A stretch of 64,000 nt of DNA from JAEUMD01 sp050246945 (GCA_050246945.1 JBFWVC010000005.1:186001-250000); one strand, 5' to 3'. Shown: positions 33,652 to 42,989, counted from the first letter of the stretch. Notes: a model not told the origin generated them from the letters alone. Made by a program: numbers and translations.

Positions 33652-34680
33652 ATGAAAGTCTGTATCTACGGAGCCGGTGCGATCGGCGCCCACATCGGCG
33701 TGCTTATGAAGCTGGCCGGGGTCGACGTCTCCGTCGTCGCTCGGGGGGCGACGCTGGAAGCGATCAATACGAACGGCTGGAAACTCATCATCAATGGTGA
33801 GGAGAAGGTCGCCCGCCTGCCCGCCGCTCAGAACCCGGCCGATCTGGGACCGCAGGACTACGTGATCGTCGCGCTGAAATCCCACCAGGCATGGGAGGCA
33901 GCGGAAAACATGGTGCCGTTGCTCGGTCCAGACACCGCCATCGTGACCGCCCAGAACGGAATTCCCTGGTGGTATTTCTACGGCTTTGAGGGCCAATACG
34001 CGAACCTCCAGCTGGAAAGTGTCGACCCACGTAGTCGTCAGTGGAACACGCTGGGCCCCGAGCGTGCCATCGGGTGCACCGTATACCCGGCCGCCGAAAT
34101 CATCTCGCCCGGCGTAATCAAGCACACCTACGGCGACCGCTACGGCCTGGGCGAGCCGACGCGCCAAGAGACACCGCGCATCAAGCGCCTTTCGGAAGCG
34201 TTCGATGCCGCCGGCCTGAAGCCGAAGATTTACCCCGAGATTCGCAATGATATCTGGCTGAAGCTATGGGGCAATCTCTGCTTCAACCCCATCTCTGCCC
34301 TGACCCACGCAACGCTCGACGTGGTGGCCACCGATCCTGGCACGCGCAGCGTCGCTCGCAGGATGATGGAGGAGGCGGAGATAATCGCCCGCCGCATTGG
34401 CGCACACTTCCGCGTCGATATCGAGCGCCGCATCAACGGCGCGGCCTCCGTCGGCGCACACCGCACCAGCATGCTGCAGGATCTTGAGAAGGGTCGGCAG
34501 ATCGAGCTCGACGCCCTCTTGTCCGTTGTTCAGGAGATGGGCCGTCTGGTCGATGTCGCTACGCCGACGATCGATACGGTGCTTGCGTTGACGCAGCAGA
34601 TGGGACGGGTCGCGGGCGTCTATCCCGTCTTCCCGGAAAGCGTCCTGGAGGACGAGCTTGGAGAGACCGTCGTCGACTGA
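33652..34680 (+). CDS. ApbA/PanE-family 2-dehydropantoate 2-reductase-like protein
   Basis: The 342-aa NAD(P)H-dependent reductase has the N-terminal Rossmann motif IYGAGAIGAHIGVLMKLAG, the conserved VALKSHQAWEA and AQNGIPWWYF segments, KLWGNLCFNPISALTHA with the catalytic Lys, and a C-terminal helical domain with HRTSMLQDLEKGRQIELDAL. Residues are those of ketopantoate reductases, but WYFYGFEG and the length suggest a catabolic relative acting on another 2-oxo or 3-hydroxy acid, so panE is not assigned. AGGGAGGG precedes the ATG. It has its own terminator and upstream operator-like palindrome. Confidence 0.85.
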   Translation: MKVCIYGAGAIGAHIGVLMKLAGVDVSVVARGATLEAINTNGWKLIINGEEKVARLPAAQNPADLGPQDYVIVALKSHQAWEAAENMVPLLGPDTAIVTAQNGIPWWYFYGFEGQYANLQLESVDPRSRQWNTLGPERAIGCTVYPAAEIISPGVIKHTYGDRYGLGEPTRQETPRIKRLSEAFDAAGLKPKIYPEIRNDIWLKLWGNLCFNPISALTHATLDVVATDPGTRSVARRMMEEAEIIARRIGAHFRVDIERRINGAASVGAHRTSMLQDLEKGRQIELDALLSVVQEMGRLVDVATPTIDTVLALTQQMGRVAGVYPVFPESVLEDELGETVVD

Positions 34681-34742
34681 TGACGTATGCGGATCTTGCG
34701 TTTGAAGCTCTGCCATAGAGCAGCGGTCGAAACGCTCTTGAG

Positions 34743-34782
34743 ACAGCGCCGCACATCCAGCGGCGCTGTTTTCATTTTTTTG
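34743..34782 (+). terminator. Intrinsic terminator of the PanE-like gene
   Basis: ACAGCGCCGC (34743-34752) pairs perfectly with GCGGCGCTGT (34760-34769) around a 7-nt loop, followed by TTTCATTTTTTT. Confidence 0.93.
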
Positions 34783-35039
34783 TGGCACACGCGTCACAAG
34801 GAGTCGCAACGTAGAGATGTAGTACGAAAAAATTCCCCGATTTGCGTCCGGCGCGCGGGTTGACGGCGACATCCTGCAATCATCGTTCATCCCTGGAATC
34901 ACGTGTCGATTCCCGCTCAAAACATGCGACGTCGCTCATCGCGCAAGCATGCTCGTCGGACATGCTCGTCTTCTCGATTCGCGCGTCGATCGTGACACAA
35001 ATAATAAACGGTTGTTCACGACCAATCGACACTTGCAAT

Positions 35040-35259
35040 GCCGCGCAAGTGGGTTCAGTTTGCGGCCCGCTCGAGTCCGCTGCGGGGTAAGAATTTTGCG
35101 GGAACTTTGCAGGCTCGAGCGGTTACAGCGCCTGTCATCGAGCCAGAACCAGAGCCGGGAGCCGCATATGCGGTTGGATGTGAGGCCTTCGCGGCATGAC
35201 CATCCGAACGGACGTCAAGAGGGCAACAAATCTGCTGGCCTAAGGGCCAGCATTTTTTT
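35040..35259 (+). ncRNA. Candidate small RNA ending in an orphan terminator
   Basis: No convincing gene lies between the terminator at 34743-34782 and the EamA gene at 35378. The plus strand here holds hairpin CCGCTCGAG/CTCGAGCGG (35067-35075 with 35114-35122, inner CTGC/GCAG), a CCGCATATGCGG palindrome near 35165, and a perfect terminator TGCTGGCC-TAAG-GGCCAGCA with seven T (35233-35259). A terminator with no upstream gene on its strand suggests a stand-alone transcript. I matched it to no known RNA family; its 5' end is not defined. Confidence 0.5.
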
Positions 35260-35377
35260 ACGCTCGGCTGCCCACCCAGAACATATTTGGTTGACGCGTG
35301 CACCGCTTCAGCGTCCAGAAGATACTCAGAACAAAGAGCTCCATCCTGCGCGTGTTTGATCGGGCGATCGTCGAGGT

Positions 35378-36382
35378 CTATCCGCGGCCGCCGTTTTTCT
35401 TCTCCTTCAGCACGACCGCTTCGCGCTTCGCGATGTAGAGGCCGGCAACGAAAATGACGAACGCTCCGAGCCAAGTCGTCGCTGCGATCGTTTCGGAAAA
35501 GAACAGATAGCCGAGCAGCACCGCGAACGGCAGCCGCGAAAATTTGAACGTCATGACCAGCGAAGCATCTGTCGCGACGTAGCCACGCACCAGCGTCATG
35601 TGTCCCAGCACCGTGAATAGGCCAAGCAGGATCACCAGCGGCCATTGCTCGAACGTCGGCCAGCTCCAGAAAAACAATGCCGGAACGAGTGACAAGGGCA
35701 TCATCAATGTGGACGTGATGAATACGATCCGGTCGGCGTCATCCACACTGGTCAACTGCTTGACCAGCGGGCCAATGACGCCGACGCACATCGCCGAGGC
35801 GAGTGCCGCCATCTCGCCGCTGCCGAGCCCCGTTCCGGCGCTGCCAGCCCAACCCTCCCACGGCCGCAACATGATCATCGCGCCCGCGAACCCGACAACC
35901 AGCGCCGTCCAGCGCCGGAGCCGCACCACCTCACCCAGCAAGACGATGGCGAATAGCGTTCCGAACAGCGGCGACAGGAAGCTGATCGCCGTAGCCTCGC
36001 CGATCGAGATTTTGGACAGGGCGTAGAAGAAGGCCGAAACCGATGCGAAACTCAGCGCCACACGCAGGATGTAGAGGCGGGGCTGCTGCGTCGCCACCAG
36101 CGAGCGTCCGCGCACCGCGAGCAGCGGCAACATCCACATGACGCAAAAGAAATTGCGCCAGAAGAATGCGACTTGCGAATCCATTCCCATCAGCGTGAGC
36201 TTGCGCACGATCGTGGAGATGCCGGCAAGAAGCGCCATCGAAATGGTGACCCAGAAGATCGCAGCAACGGGATCGTTGGCGGCCGCCCGCCTGCCGCTGA
36301 TCGAGAACAGCCGCACCGTGCGAACCCACCGGCCGCCAGCGTCGCCATCCTGCGCATCAGCCCCTGGGTTGCTCTCTCTCAC
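35378..36382 (-). CDS. EamA/DMT-family membrane transporter
   Basis: The 334-aa protein has ten hydrophobic segments in two EamA repeats, the first with FFWRNFFCVMWMLPLLA and SKISIGEATAISFLSPLFGTLFA, the second with GHMTLVRGYVATDASLVMTF and FKFSRLPFAVLLGYLFF. Members export amino acids, nucleosides or unknown metabolites; substrate unknown. I chose GTG 36382 because AAGGGAAG lies 5 nt before it; the frame is open further upstream to 36691, but that sequence is Arg/Pro-rich and unlike the family. The C-terminus is basic (KREAVVLKEKKNGGRG). Confidence 0.82.
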   Translation of the reverse strand: MRESNPGADAQDGDAGGRWVRTVRLFSISGRRAAANDPVAAIFWVTISMALLAGISTIVRKLTLMGMDSQVAFFWRNFFCVMWMLPLLAVRGRSLVATQQPRLYILRVALSFASVSAFFYALSKISIGEATAISFLSPLFGTLFAIVLLGEVVRLRRWTALVVGFAGAMIMLRPWEGWAGSAGTGLGSGEMAALASAMCVGVIGPLVKQLTSVDDADRIVFITSTLMMPLSLVPALFFWSWPTFEQWPLVILLGLFTVLGHMTLVRGYVATDASLVMTFKFSRLPFAVLLGYLFFSETIAATTWLGAFVIFVAGLYIAKREAVVLKEKKNGGRG

Positions 36383-36626
36383 TCGTGCTTCCCTTGTTGA
36401 GACGAAATTGACTGAAGCCCTTCCCCGTTTGGTCGAACGACAAGCACCGCGCAAGGTGATTCGTGGGGCCCCGGCGGCACTGCGGCTCCACGGCGCACCG
36501 CAAAAACAAACACTTGCCCAGGCGCGCCTCCACCTGCCTTGATCAACCGGCGCCGGTTGTGGCATTGGCCGCTCGAGAGCGCCCGCGAATGGCAGCCTCC
36601 GCCTCGGTAAGCACGGAGAGACACAC

Positions 36627-37820
36627 GTGAGCACCGCCACCGGCTCGAAACCCTCCTCCAAGTCAGCGATCCCGCGCATTCGTCGCCGCATCTACGAGAT
36701 CGTCGAAATGGGCAGTGGCGATGATCGCACCTCCAAGGCGTTCGACACGTTCATAGTTGCTCTCATCCCGCTCAATGTCGCGGCGTTCACCGCCGAGACG
36801 GTCCCCTCGCTGGAAGACGCCTACCGCAGCCAGTTTTTCGCCTTCGAGGTATTCTCGGTTGCCGTATTTTCCGTGGAGTATCTGCTGCGTCTGTGGGTTG
36901 CGGTCGAGGTCCCGTTTCTCAAGCGCCTTTCGCCCGCGCGCGCCCGCGTTTCGATGGCTCTACGGCCGGCACTCATCATCGACCTTCTGGCCATTTTGCC
37001 GTTCTATCTCGCGCAGTTCTTTACCATCGACCTGCGAGTCCTGCGCATCCTTCGACTGGTGCGTTTCCTCAAGCTCTCTCGCTATTCGCCCGCCATGCAC
37101 ACGCTGATCCGCGTGCTCTCCAACGAGCGGCGCGCCCTGGCAGGTGCGCTCCTGCTGCTGGCGGCGGCCGTATTGTTCGCGGCTTCAGGCATGTATTACC
37201 TCGAGCACGCTCACCAGCCCGACAAGTTCGGCACGGTACCCGATGCAATGTGGTGGGCCATTACAACGCTGACCACCGTCGGCTATGGCGATGTGGTGCC
37301 GGTTACGCCGTTGGGTCGCATGTTTGGCGGGATTGTCATGGTTGTCGGTCTTTGCATCCTCGCTCTGCCCGTCGCCATTATCTCGTCGGGATTTGCCCAG
37401 GAGCTCAACAGGCGCGACTTCGTCATCAACTGGTCCCTGATGTCGCGCATCCCGATGCTGGCCGAACTCGATGCCCACGCCGTCGCCGCGATCATCCCGA
37501 TGCTGCACGCTCACAACTATCCGCCAAACATGCAGATCGTCGACGACGGCAGCCCCGGCGATGCCGTATGGTTCGTAGCCTCTGGCCGTGTCATGCGCCG
37601 CTCCGAGAAGGGAACGCGCGCCTACGGTACCGGAGACGTGTTCGGCACCGTTGCCATGATCCACGGCGATACCCACCATGCCGCGTTCCATACCAGCTCC
37701 AAGTGCAGACTGCTTAAGTTGCATCGCGAAGACTTCCTGCGGCTGGAGATGACCCACCCGACAATCACCGGTCACATTCGCAAACTGGCAAAGGAGCGCA
37801 GCGGCGCCGACGGCGATTGA
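36627..37820 (+). CDS. Six-TM potassium channel with C-terminal cNMP-binding fold
   Basis: The 397-aa protein has a voltage-sensor-like S1-S4 block with the charged S4 LRVLRILRLVRFLKL (136-150), a pore helix and filter TVGYGD (217-222), S6 (MFGGIVMVVGLCILALPVAI) and a cyclic-nucleotide-binding fold from about 285. In known binders the phosphate cassette reads FGE...R-x-A; here it is FGTVAMIHGDTHHAA, so the Glu and Arg that contact cAMP are replaced by Thr and His. Gating by cAMP is therefore doubtful. GTG 36627 follows GGAGAG. The next gene, ubiB, starts 217 bp later. Confidence 0.88.
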   Translation: MSTATGSKPSSKSAIPRIRRRIYEIVEMGSGDDRTSKAFDTFIVALIPLNVAAFTAETVPSLEDAYRSQFFAFEVFSVAVFSVEYLLRLWVAVEVPFLKRLSPARARVSMALRPALIIDLLAILPFYLAQFFTIDLRVLRILRLVRFLKLSRYSPAMHTLIRVLSNERRALAGALLLLAAAVLFAASGMYYLEHAHQPDKFGTVPDAMWWAITTLTTVGYGDVVPVTPLGRMFGGIVMVVGLCILALPVAIISSGFAQELNRRDFVINWSLMSRIPMLAELDAHAVAAIIPMLHAHNYPPNMQIVDDGSPGDAVWFVASGRVMRRSEKGTRAYGTGDVFGTVAMIHGDTHHAAFHTSSKCRLLKLHREDFLRLEMTHPTITGHIRKLAKERSGADGD

Positions 37821-38037
37821 ACGGGTGGCAAGGCAGGCGGCGCATCGGCGGTCCCTTCTCACGTCACCGTGTCACGGGTCACCTTGTCTCTTCCGACCGC
37901 TTGACCCGCCGTCTATTCCCGGCGATGTCCCTGTCTGGCATGATCTGTTCACCCAACCGCAACACCCCCCGTGGTTAGATCGGCCAGAGTTTCTTATCGA
38001 TCGGCGGCTGGACACCGCCCCAGACGGAGTGTCTCAG

Positions 38038-39639
38038 GTGCCCGGCGCCCTCCTCAACACCTTGCGACTGGCGCGCGCCGGTTTCGTGCTCGCCCAGCAC
38101 GGCGTACATCTCGTGCCGAAGGGTATGGCGGTGCCGCCGCTCATCAAGGTCGCGCTCGTGGCCACCGCGCCGATCCGCTGGCTGACCGCACCATTTCGCG
38201 TCCGCACCCCACAGGAAAAGCGCATCTCCAGCGCCATCGCGGCGCTCGGGCCCTCCTACATCAAGCTGGGTCAATTCCTGGCAACGCGAGCGGATGTCAT
38301 CGGTCCCGAACTTGCCCAGGACCTCTCGCATCTGCAGGATCGGATGGCACCCTTCTCCATGGCACAAGCGCGCCACGCGATCGAGACGGCGCTCGGCGGA
38401 CGATTGGAAGACCATTACAAGAGCTTCGGCCCTCCGGTGGCAGCTGCCTCCATCGCACAGGTCCACAAAGCCGAGGTCCAGGAGGCTGGTGAACCAGCGC
38501 GCGCAGTCGCAGTGAAAGTGCTGCGCCCAGGTGTCGAACGCCGCTTCAAGGCCGACCTCGATAGCTACTACTTCGCCGCCCGTCAGATCGAACGTTTCCA
38601 CCCGCCTTCGCGGCGCCTGAAGCCCGTCGCCGTCGTCGACACCCTGAAGCGAACGACGGAGCTGGAAATGGACCTCCGGCTCGAAGCCGCTGCCATATCT
38701 GAGATGGCTGAGAACATCGCCGGCGACGAGGGCTTCCGCGTACCCAACGTCGACTGGAAACGAACTTCGCGCCGCATTCTCACGCTCGACTGGATCGATG
38801 GCACACCCATCTCGGATCACGCAGCGCTCGACGCGCGCGGTCTCGACAAGAAGGAACTTGGACTGGTCGTCATCCGCTCGTTCCTGAAACACGCCATGCG
38901 CGACGGCTTCTTCCATGCCGACATGCACCAGGGCAATCTGTTCATCGATAGGCAGGGCCGCGTAGCCGCGGTCGATTTCGGCATCATGGGCCGCCTGGGC
39001 CCGAAGGAGCGTCGCTTCCTCGCGGAGATCCTGCACGGCCTGATCAACCGCGACTACCGCCGCGCCGCCTGGGTGCATTTCTGGGCAGGCTACGTACCCC
39101 CGCATCACCCGGTTGACGTCTTTGCGCAGGCACTGCGCGCAATCGGTGAGCCGATCCACGGCCGCACGGCCAACGAGATCTCGATGGCCGACCTGCTGGG
39201 CCAGCTCTTCGCCTACACCGAGGTCTTCGACATGCAGACCCGGCCCGAGCTGATCATGTTGCAAAAGAGCATGGTCATCGTCGAAGGCGTGGCGCGCTCG
39301 CTGAACCCGGAGCTCAACATGTGGACGGCGGCGGAACCTGTGGCCCGCGAGTGGATGCAGCAGAACCTGGGCGTCGGTGGCCGCCTCAAGGAGGCCGGCG
39401 AGGGCGCCACCACCATCGCTCACGTTCTGGCTGAGGTGCCCGCGTTGATGACGCAGGCGCAAGCAACTCTGACTGCGCTCTCCGCCATGTCGCGCGATGG
39501 ATTGAGGCTCGATCCGGAAACGGTGGCGAGCATCGGCAAGGCCGAAAACCGCGGCGCCATCTGGACCAGGCTCGCCCTCTGGATTGGCGCTGCAAGTTTG
39601 GTCACAATAGCGGCCCATCAGCTGGGCCTGTTACCCTGA
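38038..39639 (+). CDS. ubiB: UbiB/ABC1-family protein (ubiquinone biosynthesis atypical kinase/ATPase)
   Basis: The 533-aa protein has the UbiB marks: KxGQ motif in YIKLGQFLATRADVIG, the Ala-rich loop VAAASIAQVHKA, FHADMHQGNLF and AVDFGIMG, plus a C-terminal membrane hairpin (ARLALWIGAASLVTIAAHQLG region). It is needed for ubiquinone synthesis by an ATPase activity that is not a classical protein kinase. GTG 38038 is chosen because GGAG lies 8 nt upstream and the family-like sequence LLNTLRLARAGFVLAQHG starts there; the frame is open from 37825 but without family similarity. ubiE and coaBC, often adjacent, are absent, so it could be a second AarF-type copy. Confidence 0.83.
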   Translation: MPGALLNTLRLARAGFVLAQHGVHLVPKGMAVPPLIKVALVATAPIRWLTAPFRVRTPQEKRISSAIAALGPSYIKLGQFLATRADVIGPELAQDLSHLQDRMAPFSMAQARHAIETALGGRLEDHYKSFGPPVAAASIAQVHKAEVQEAGEPARAVAVKVLRPGVERRFKADLDSYYFAARQIERFHPPSRRLKPVAVVDTLKRTTELEMDLRLEAAAISEMAENIAGDEGFRVPNVDWKRTSRRILTLDWIDGTPISDHAALDARGLDKKELGLVVIRSFLKHAMRDGFFHADMHQGNLFIDRQGRVAAVDFGIMGRLGPKERRFLAEILHGLINRDYRRAAWVHFWAGYVPPHHPVDVFAQALRAIGEPIHGRTANEISMADLLGQLFAYTEVFDMQTRPELIMLQKSMVIVEGVARSLNPELNMWTAAEPVAREWMQQNLGVGGRLKEAGEGATTIAHVLAEVPALMTQAQATLTALSAMSRDGLRLDPETVASIGKAENRGAIWTRLALWIGAASLVTIAAHQLGLLP

Positions 39640-39673
39640 CTGTTTTCCTGCAGCGCCAGCTGGCGATCTCCGC

Positions 39674-40123
39674 CTAGGCAGAGTGGGACTTGCCGATAAA
39701 TGTGCTTGCGATCATCGAGCAAAGCCGCTTCATCACCATGAAGCCGGATTGCGGATGATCGGTGAGGATATCCATGATGCGATCGCCATTGATCGCCAGA
39801 ACATGAGACGCATCCATGCATGTTGCGCTGCCGAGACGGCGCGGATGCTCAGGCACGAGCGCGGCCCAGCCGAATATCATGTGGCGCTTCATCAGCGTTT
39901 CCACGAACAGGTGACCGACACCCGTCGACGTCTTGAAACTGACAAGACCATGCATCAGCACGTACATCTCCAGGGCCTGCTCGCCGGCTTCGTAGATCAC
40001 CTCACCCTTGGCGTAATCGCGCTCCCGCGCCACGGCCGCAATCGCGTCCAGCACCTCGTCAGGACAACCGGCAAACAATGGGATTTCGTTGAGAACATCG
40101 TGAATTTGAGTCTGATCAAGCAT
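39674..40123 (-). CDS. Stand-alone cyclic-nucleotide-binding-fold protein
   Basis: The 149-aa protein consists of one Crp-type cNMP-binding beta-roll and no DNA-binding helix-turn-helix. The phosphate cassette reads HMIFGWAALVPEHPRRLGSA: the Glu after FG is Trp, so cAMP binding is unlikely; a different ligand or a purely protein-protein role is possible. The ATG at 40123 has an AGGTG ribosome site. It converges on ubiB with 34 bp between stops. It may be a regulatory partner of a membrane or kinase protein. Confidence 0.8.
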   Translation of the reverse strand: MLDQTQIHDVLNEIPLFAGCPDEVLDAIAAVARERDYAKGEVIYEAGEQALEMYVLMHGLVSFKTSTGVGHLFVETLMKRHMIFGWAALVPEHPRRLGSATCMDASHVLAINGDRIMDILTDHPQSGFMVMKRLCSMIASTFIGKSHSA

Positions 40124-40241
40124 GCTGCACCTCACAATCCAGGCCCAGCTTGCTCCAATTTTGCGCAACCGACCAATTAACAGACACTATCTCTCGTAAG
40201 GAATCCCCTGACGTGGAAACAGGAGCATATCGCACCGCACA

Positions 40242-41822
40242 TCATGCGTTTCCGACGGATCCATCTGGCCGCGCCCCCCTTGGCTGGGCCGGCCAGCCGC
40301 GATGCCGCGTTTTCTCCCAGTGAAAAGGTGCTGTGAAGAGCTCAAACAACGCCCGGTAGGCCGCGAGCGATATGGCCAGCCAGTAGATCAGCACCAGTGG
40401 CAAATGGATGATGAGACGCTTGCGGTCGCGTCGCCACGCGGCCACGGCGCCGACCGCCACGACTGACAGGTAGCCGAGAACGAGGTTCGCCAGCGCCAGC
40501 CACCACAGGAGGCGCGCGTTGTCTGATTTGGAGCCTGCAAGCAGCTCGCCCGTGTAAGCCTCATAGCCGAGCAGAACGTAGAACCAGGGATGCACGAGCG
40601 CTGACGCGATCATGGCACCCATGAGCGCCTGCAGCCCCAGGAACGGCCACCAGCCGAGCTCATGGAGAAGCGCCTTCGGGTAACGCATGTGGACGAGATA
40701 GGTCTGCATCCAGCCCTTGAGCCAGCGCGTGCGCTGTCCGAGCCAGATGCGCAGTGTGGGCGGCGCTTCTTCCCAAGTCGTCGATCCGATCATGCCGACA
40801 CGCATGCCAAATCGCGCGATCCTTACACCCAGATCGGCGTCCTCCGTCACGTTGTAGGGGTCCCACGCCAGCACGCCCTGCAATGCTGCACGACGAAAAT
40901 GGTTCGAGGTGCCTCCGAGCGGCAGCGGCAGACCGTATCGCTGCAGCGCCGGCAGGATCAGATCAAAAAGTGCCGAGTATTCAATCGTAAACTGCCGAGT
41001 GAGCCAGGTCTCGTCCGGGTTGAAGGTATTCAGGCGCGCCTGCAGGCAGACCAGCTGTTCCGGCGCGCTCAGAAATGCGCGCGCTGCAACCCGCAGCTGA
41101 TCCGGCTCCGGCAGATCCTCCGCATCGAAAACGACAACGAACTCGCCGGGGGTCTGATCGAGCGCAACGACCAGCGCCCGCGGCTTCGTCCTCGGCTCGC
41201 CGCATGGCACCACGAGAACGCGCATGTGCAATGGCAGTACGAGGCGGCCCAGCGCCGCTTGCGTACACCGGTCGTCCTCCTCCACGACCAGGCGGATCGC
41301 CAGCCTGTGCTGCGGGTAGTCGATGGCCGAAAGTGCCGCCACCAGCGCAGGCACGACATCCGCTTCATCGTAAAGCGGAACCAGGACGGCATATGTGGGG
41401 CAGTCGGCATCCGCGAGCCGGTTACCCGGTACATCCACATCGGCTCTTCCCGCCTCTTGCAGCGCCGAGCCGACCGCAAGGAAGCGCAGCAGGTACACTG
41501 AAAAGAATGGCATCGCCAAAAGCAGTGTCAGCATGACCGCAAGCCCGGCGGGCCAGAGCATCATCGCCCCGAGCAGTGCGACTGCCACGGTCCCCAGCGC
41601 TCGTCGCTGCCAACGCCACATTGGCGTTGCCGAGGATAGTTCGGGACGCAGCCTGGCGAGTCGCGACACCGATCGCGCCGTTTCCGACTGAGACACCTTC
41701 TCCCAGCTATTCTCAGGAGTTAACTGACACAGCCTCGCTCCGGCTGCCGACGAGTCGTCCCCCGCCAAGCCACCACAGTCTCGTCCCCCGCCGGCAAAAT
41801 AGGTATCTCCGCCCAGTGCCAC
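40242..41822 (-). CDS. Membrane glycosyltransferase, GT2 family (cellulose-synthase-like)
   Basis: The protein has N-terminal membrane segments (LGTVAVALLGAMMLWPAGLAVMLTLL), a GT-A domain with YAVLVPLYDEADVVP, VVEEDDR, the DxD-like VVFDAEDLPEPDQL, TEDADLG and QRTRWLKGWMQTY (the D,D,D,QxxRW set of processive enzymes), and three to four C-terminal membrane segments. It probably makes or exports a beta-linked polysaccharide; the sugar is unknown. The frame is open from a GTG at 41822 (526 aa); GTG 41696 or ATG 41621 are alternative starts, and the first 67 residues show no family pattern. No other polysaccharide genes are adjacent. Confidence 0.85.
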   Translation of the reverse strand: MALGGDTYFAGGGRDCGGLAGDDSSAAGARLCQLTPENSWEKVSQSETARSVSRLARLRPELSSATPMWRWQRRALGTVAVALLGAMMLWPAGLAVMLTLLLAMPFFSVYLLRFLAVGSALQEAGRADVDVPGNRLADADCPTYAVLVPLYDEADVVPALVAALSAIDYPQHRLAIRLVVEEDDRCTQAALGRLVLPLHMRVLVVPCGEPRTKPRALVVALDQTPGEFVVVFDAEDLPEPDQLRVAARAFLSAPEQLVCLQARLNTFNPDETWLTRQFTIEYSALFDLILPALQRYGLPLPLGGTSNHFRRAALQGVLAWDPYNVTEDADLGVRIARFGMRVGMIGSTTWEEAPPTLRIWLGQRTRWLKGWMQTYLVHMRYPKALLHELGWWPFLGLQALMGAMIASALVHPWFYVLLGYEAYTGELLAGSKSDNARLLWWLALANLVLGYLSVVAVGAVAAWRRDRKRLIIHLPLVLIYWLAISLAAYRALFELFTAPFHWEKTRHRGWPAQPRGARPDGSVGNA

Positions 41823-42016
41823 GCCCCAACTCCCTGGTACGGATTATCTGACCTGGGAGCTCGCTGCGCCACCACAAAGATGCGCTGGTGTTCGCGCGAG
41901 CATCACCGCGCAGGAACCGCTATCAGAACCATTCCAGGGCACGTCGCAATTTCACCCAATCGGCGCGTGACACATGCCCGACTTGGTACCAACATGCGCG
42001 CATAAGAACCGAATCA

Positions 42017-42958
42017 ATGCGGAGCCAGAGCCGCCCGATGTCATTCACGGCCTTGAGGCCGCGCCCCTCGGCGCCCGCATGCAACGCCCACCAACCGGGA
42101 TCCGCCACGGCTTCCGGCACCCTGGCGCGTCTCTGCGCGGTTGCGGCCGCGCTGGCGGCCTTGTGCGTTGCGATGCTCCTGGCCGCATCCGGTCCCGTTG
42201 CCGCCCAGACCGAGGCAATCCCGCCCGGCGAGGAGGATGCCGCCGGCCTGCCCCGCCGCCTCGTGCTGAGGTTCGTGACAGAGGGCGACTTCCCGCCCTT
42301 CAACTTCTATGACGAGGAAGGTCAGCTGACCGGGTTCAACGTCGATCTGGCCCGCTCCATTTGCCTGGAGGCTCAAGCCGCCTGCGACGTCCAGGTCAAG
42401 CCGTGGGACGAGTTGCTGCTTGCCTTGCGGCGCGGCGATGCCGATGCCGCCATCGCTGGCCATCGCGTCACCGCCAAGGCCGTCCAGCAGGTCGACTTTT
42501 CAAGTCCCTACTTGTTCACACCCGGCCGCTTTGCGGTCCGTCGCACCGCCGACAAGCGTGAGATCACGCCGGAGGGCCTCGAGGGCCAGCGCATCGCGGT
42601 TATCCGCGGCAGCGCCCACGAAGCGTTCCTGAAGACCTTCTTCCGCGACAGCCGTATCGAGGTGCATCCGTCGTCCGATAGCGCGCGTGAGGCACTCGCC
42701 GATGGCAAGATCGATTATCTTTTCGATGACGGCATCAGCCTGTCGTTCTGGCTCAACGGCACGCTCTCCAATCAATGCTGCGAATTCCGGGGCGGTCCGT
42801 TCCTGGAAGCGAAATTCTTCGGCGACGGCATCGCCGTGGCCATCAAGAAGAACGATCGCCAGATGAAGGAGCTCATCGACCGGTCGATTGCCAACCTGCG
42901 CGAGAGCGGCCGTTTCGAGGAACTTGTCGGGCGCTATTTCCCCTATCGCATCTACTGA
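42017..42958 (+). CDS. Periplasmic amino-acid-type solute-binding protein (SBP family 3)
   Basis: The 313-aa protein has a long positively charged N-region, a signal peptide (LARLCAVAAALAALCVAMLLA ... VAAQ) and a family 3 binding domain: LRFVTEGDFPPFNFYDEEGQLTGFNVDLA, KPWDELLLALRRGDADA, VDFSSPYLFTPGRFAVR and EGQRIAVIRGSAHEAFL-like sequence. It binds an amino acid or similar compound; no permease or ATPase is adjacent, so it may act with a remote transporter or as a sensor. ATG 42017 or 42038 are both possible. Confidence 0.82.
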   Translation: MRSQSRPMSFTALRPRPSAPACNAHQPGSATASGTLARLCAVAAALAALCVAMLLAASGPVAAQTEAIPPGEEDAAGLPRRLVLRFVTEGDFPPFNFYDEEGQLTGFNVDLARSICLEAQAACDVQVKPWDELLLALRRGDADAAIAGHRVTAKAVQQVDFSSPYLFTPGRFAVRRTADKREITPEGLEGQRIAVIRGSAHEAFLKTFFRDSRIEVHPSSDSAREALADGKIDYLFDDGISLSFWLNGTLSNQCCEFRGGPFLEAKFFGDGIAVAIKKNDRQMKELIDRSIANLRESGRFEELVGRYFPYRIY

Positions 42959-42976
42959 GACCGCGCTTCGCGGTCT
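42958..42976. terminator. Hairpin between convergent genes
   Basis: AGACCGCG-CTT-CGCGGTCT is a perfect 8-bp hairpin starting in the stop codon of the solute-binding gene and 14 bp from the stop of the convergent dehydrogenase. No T-run follows on either strand, so it may aid termination or RNA 3'-end stability. Confidence 0.45.
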
Positions 42977-42989
42977 GCATGCGAAGAGT

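Noticed and set aside
36383..36691. N-terminal extension of the EamA transporter
   Set aside because: The extra 100 residues are Arg/Pro/Ala-rich with no EamA similarity; GTG 36382 has a good ribosome site.
37975..39618. A 547-codon minus-strand frame opposite ubiB
   Set aside because: The ubiB motifs on the plus strand are unmistakable; the antisense frame has no recognisable domain or ribosome site.
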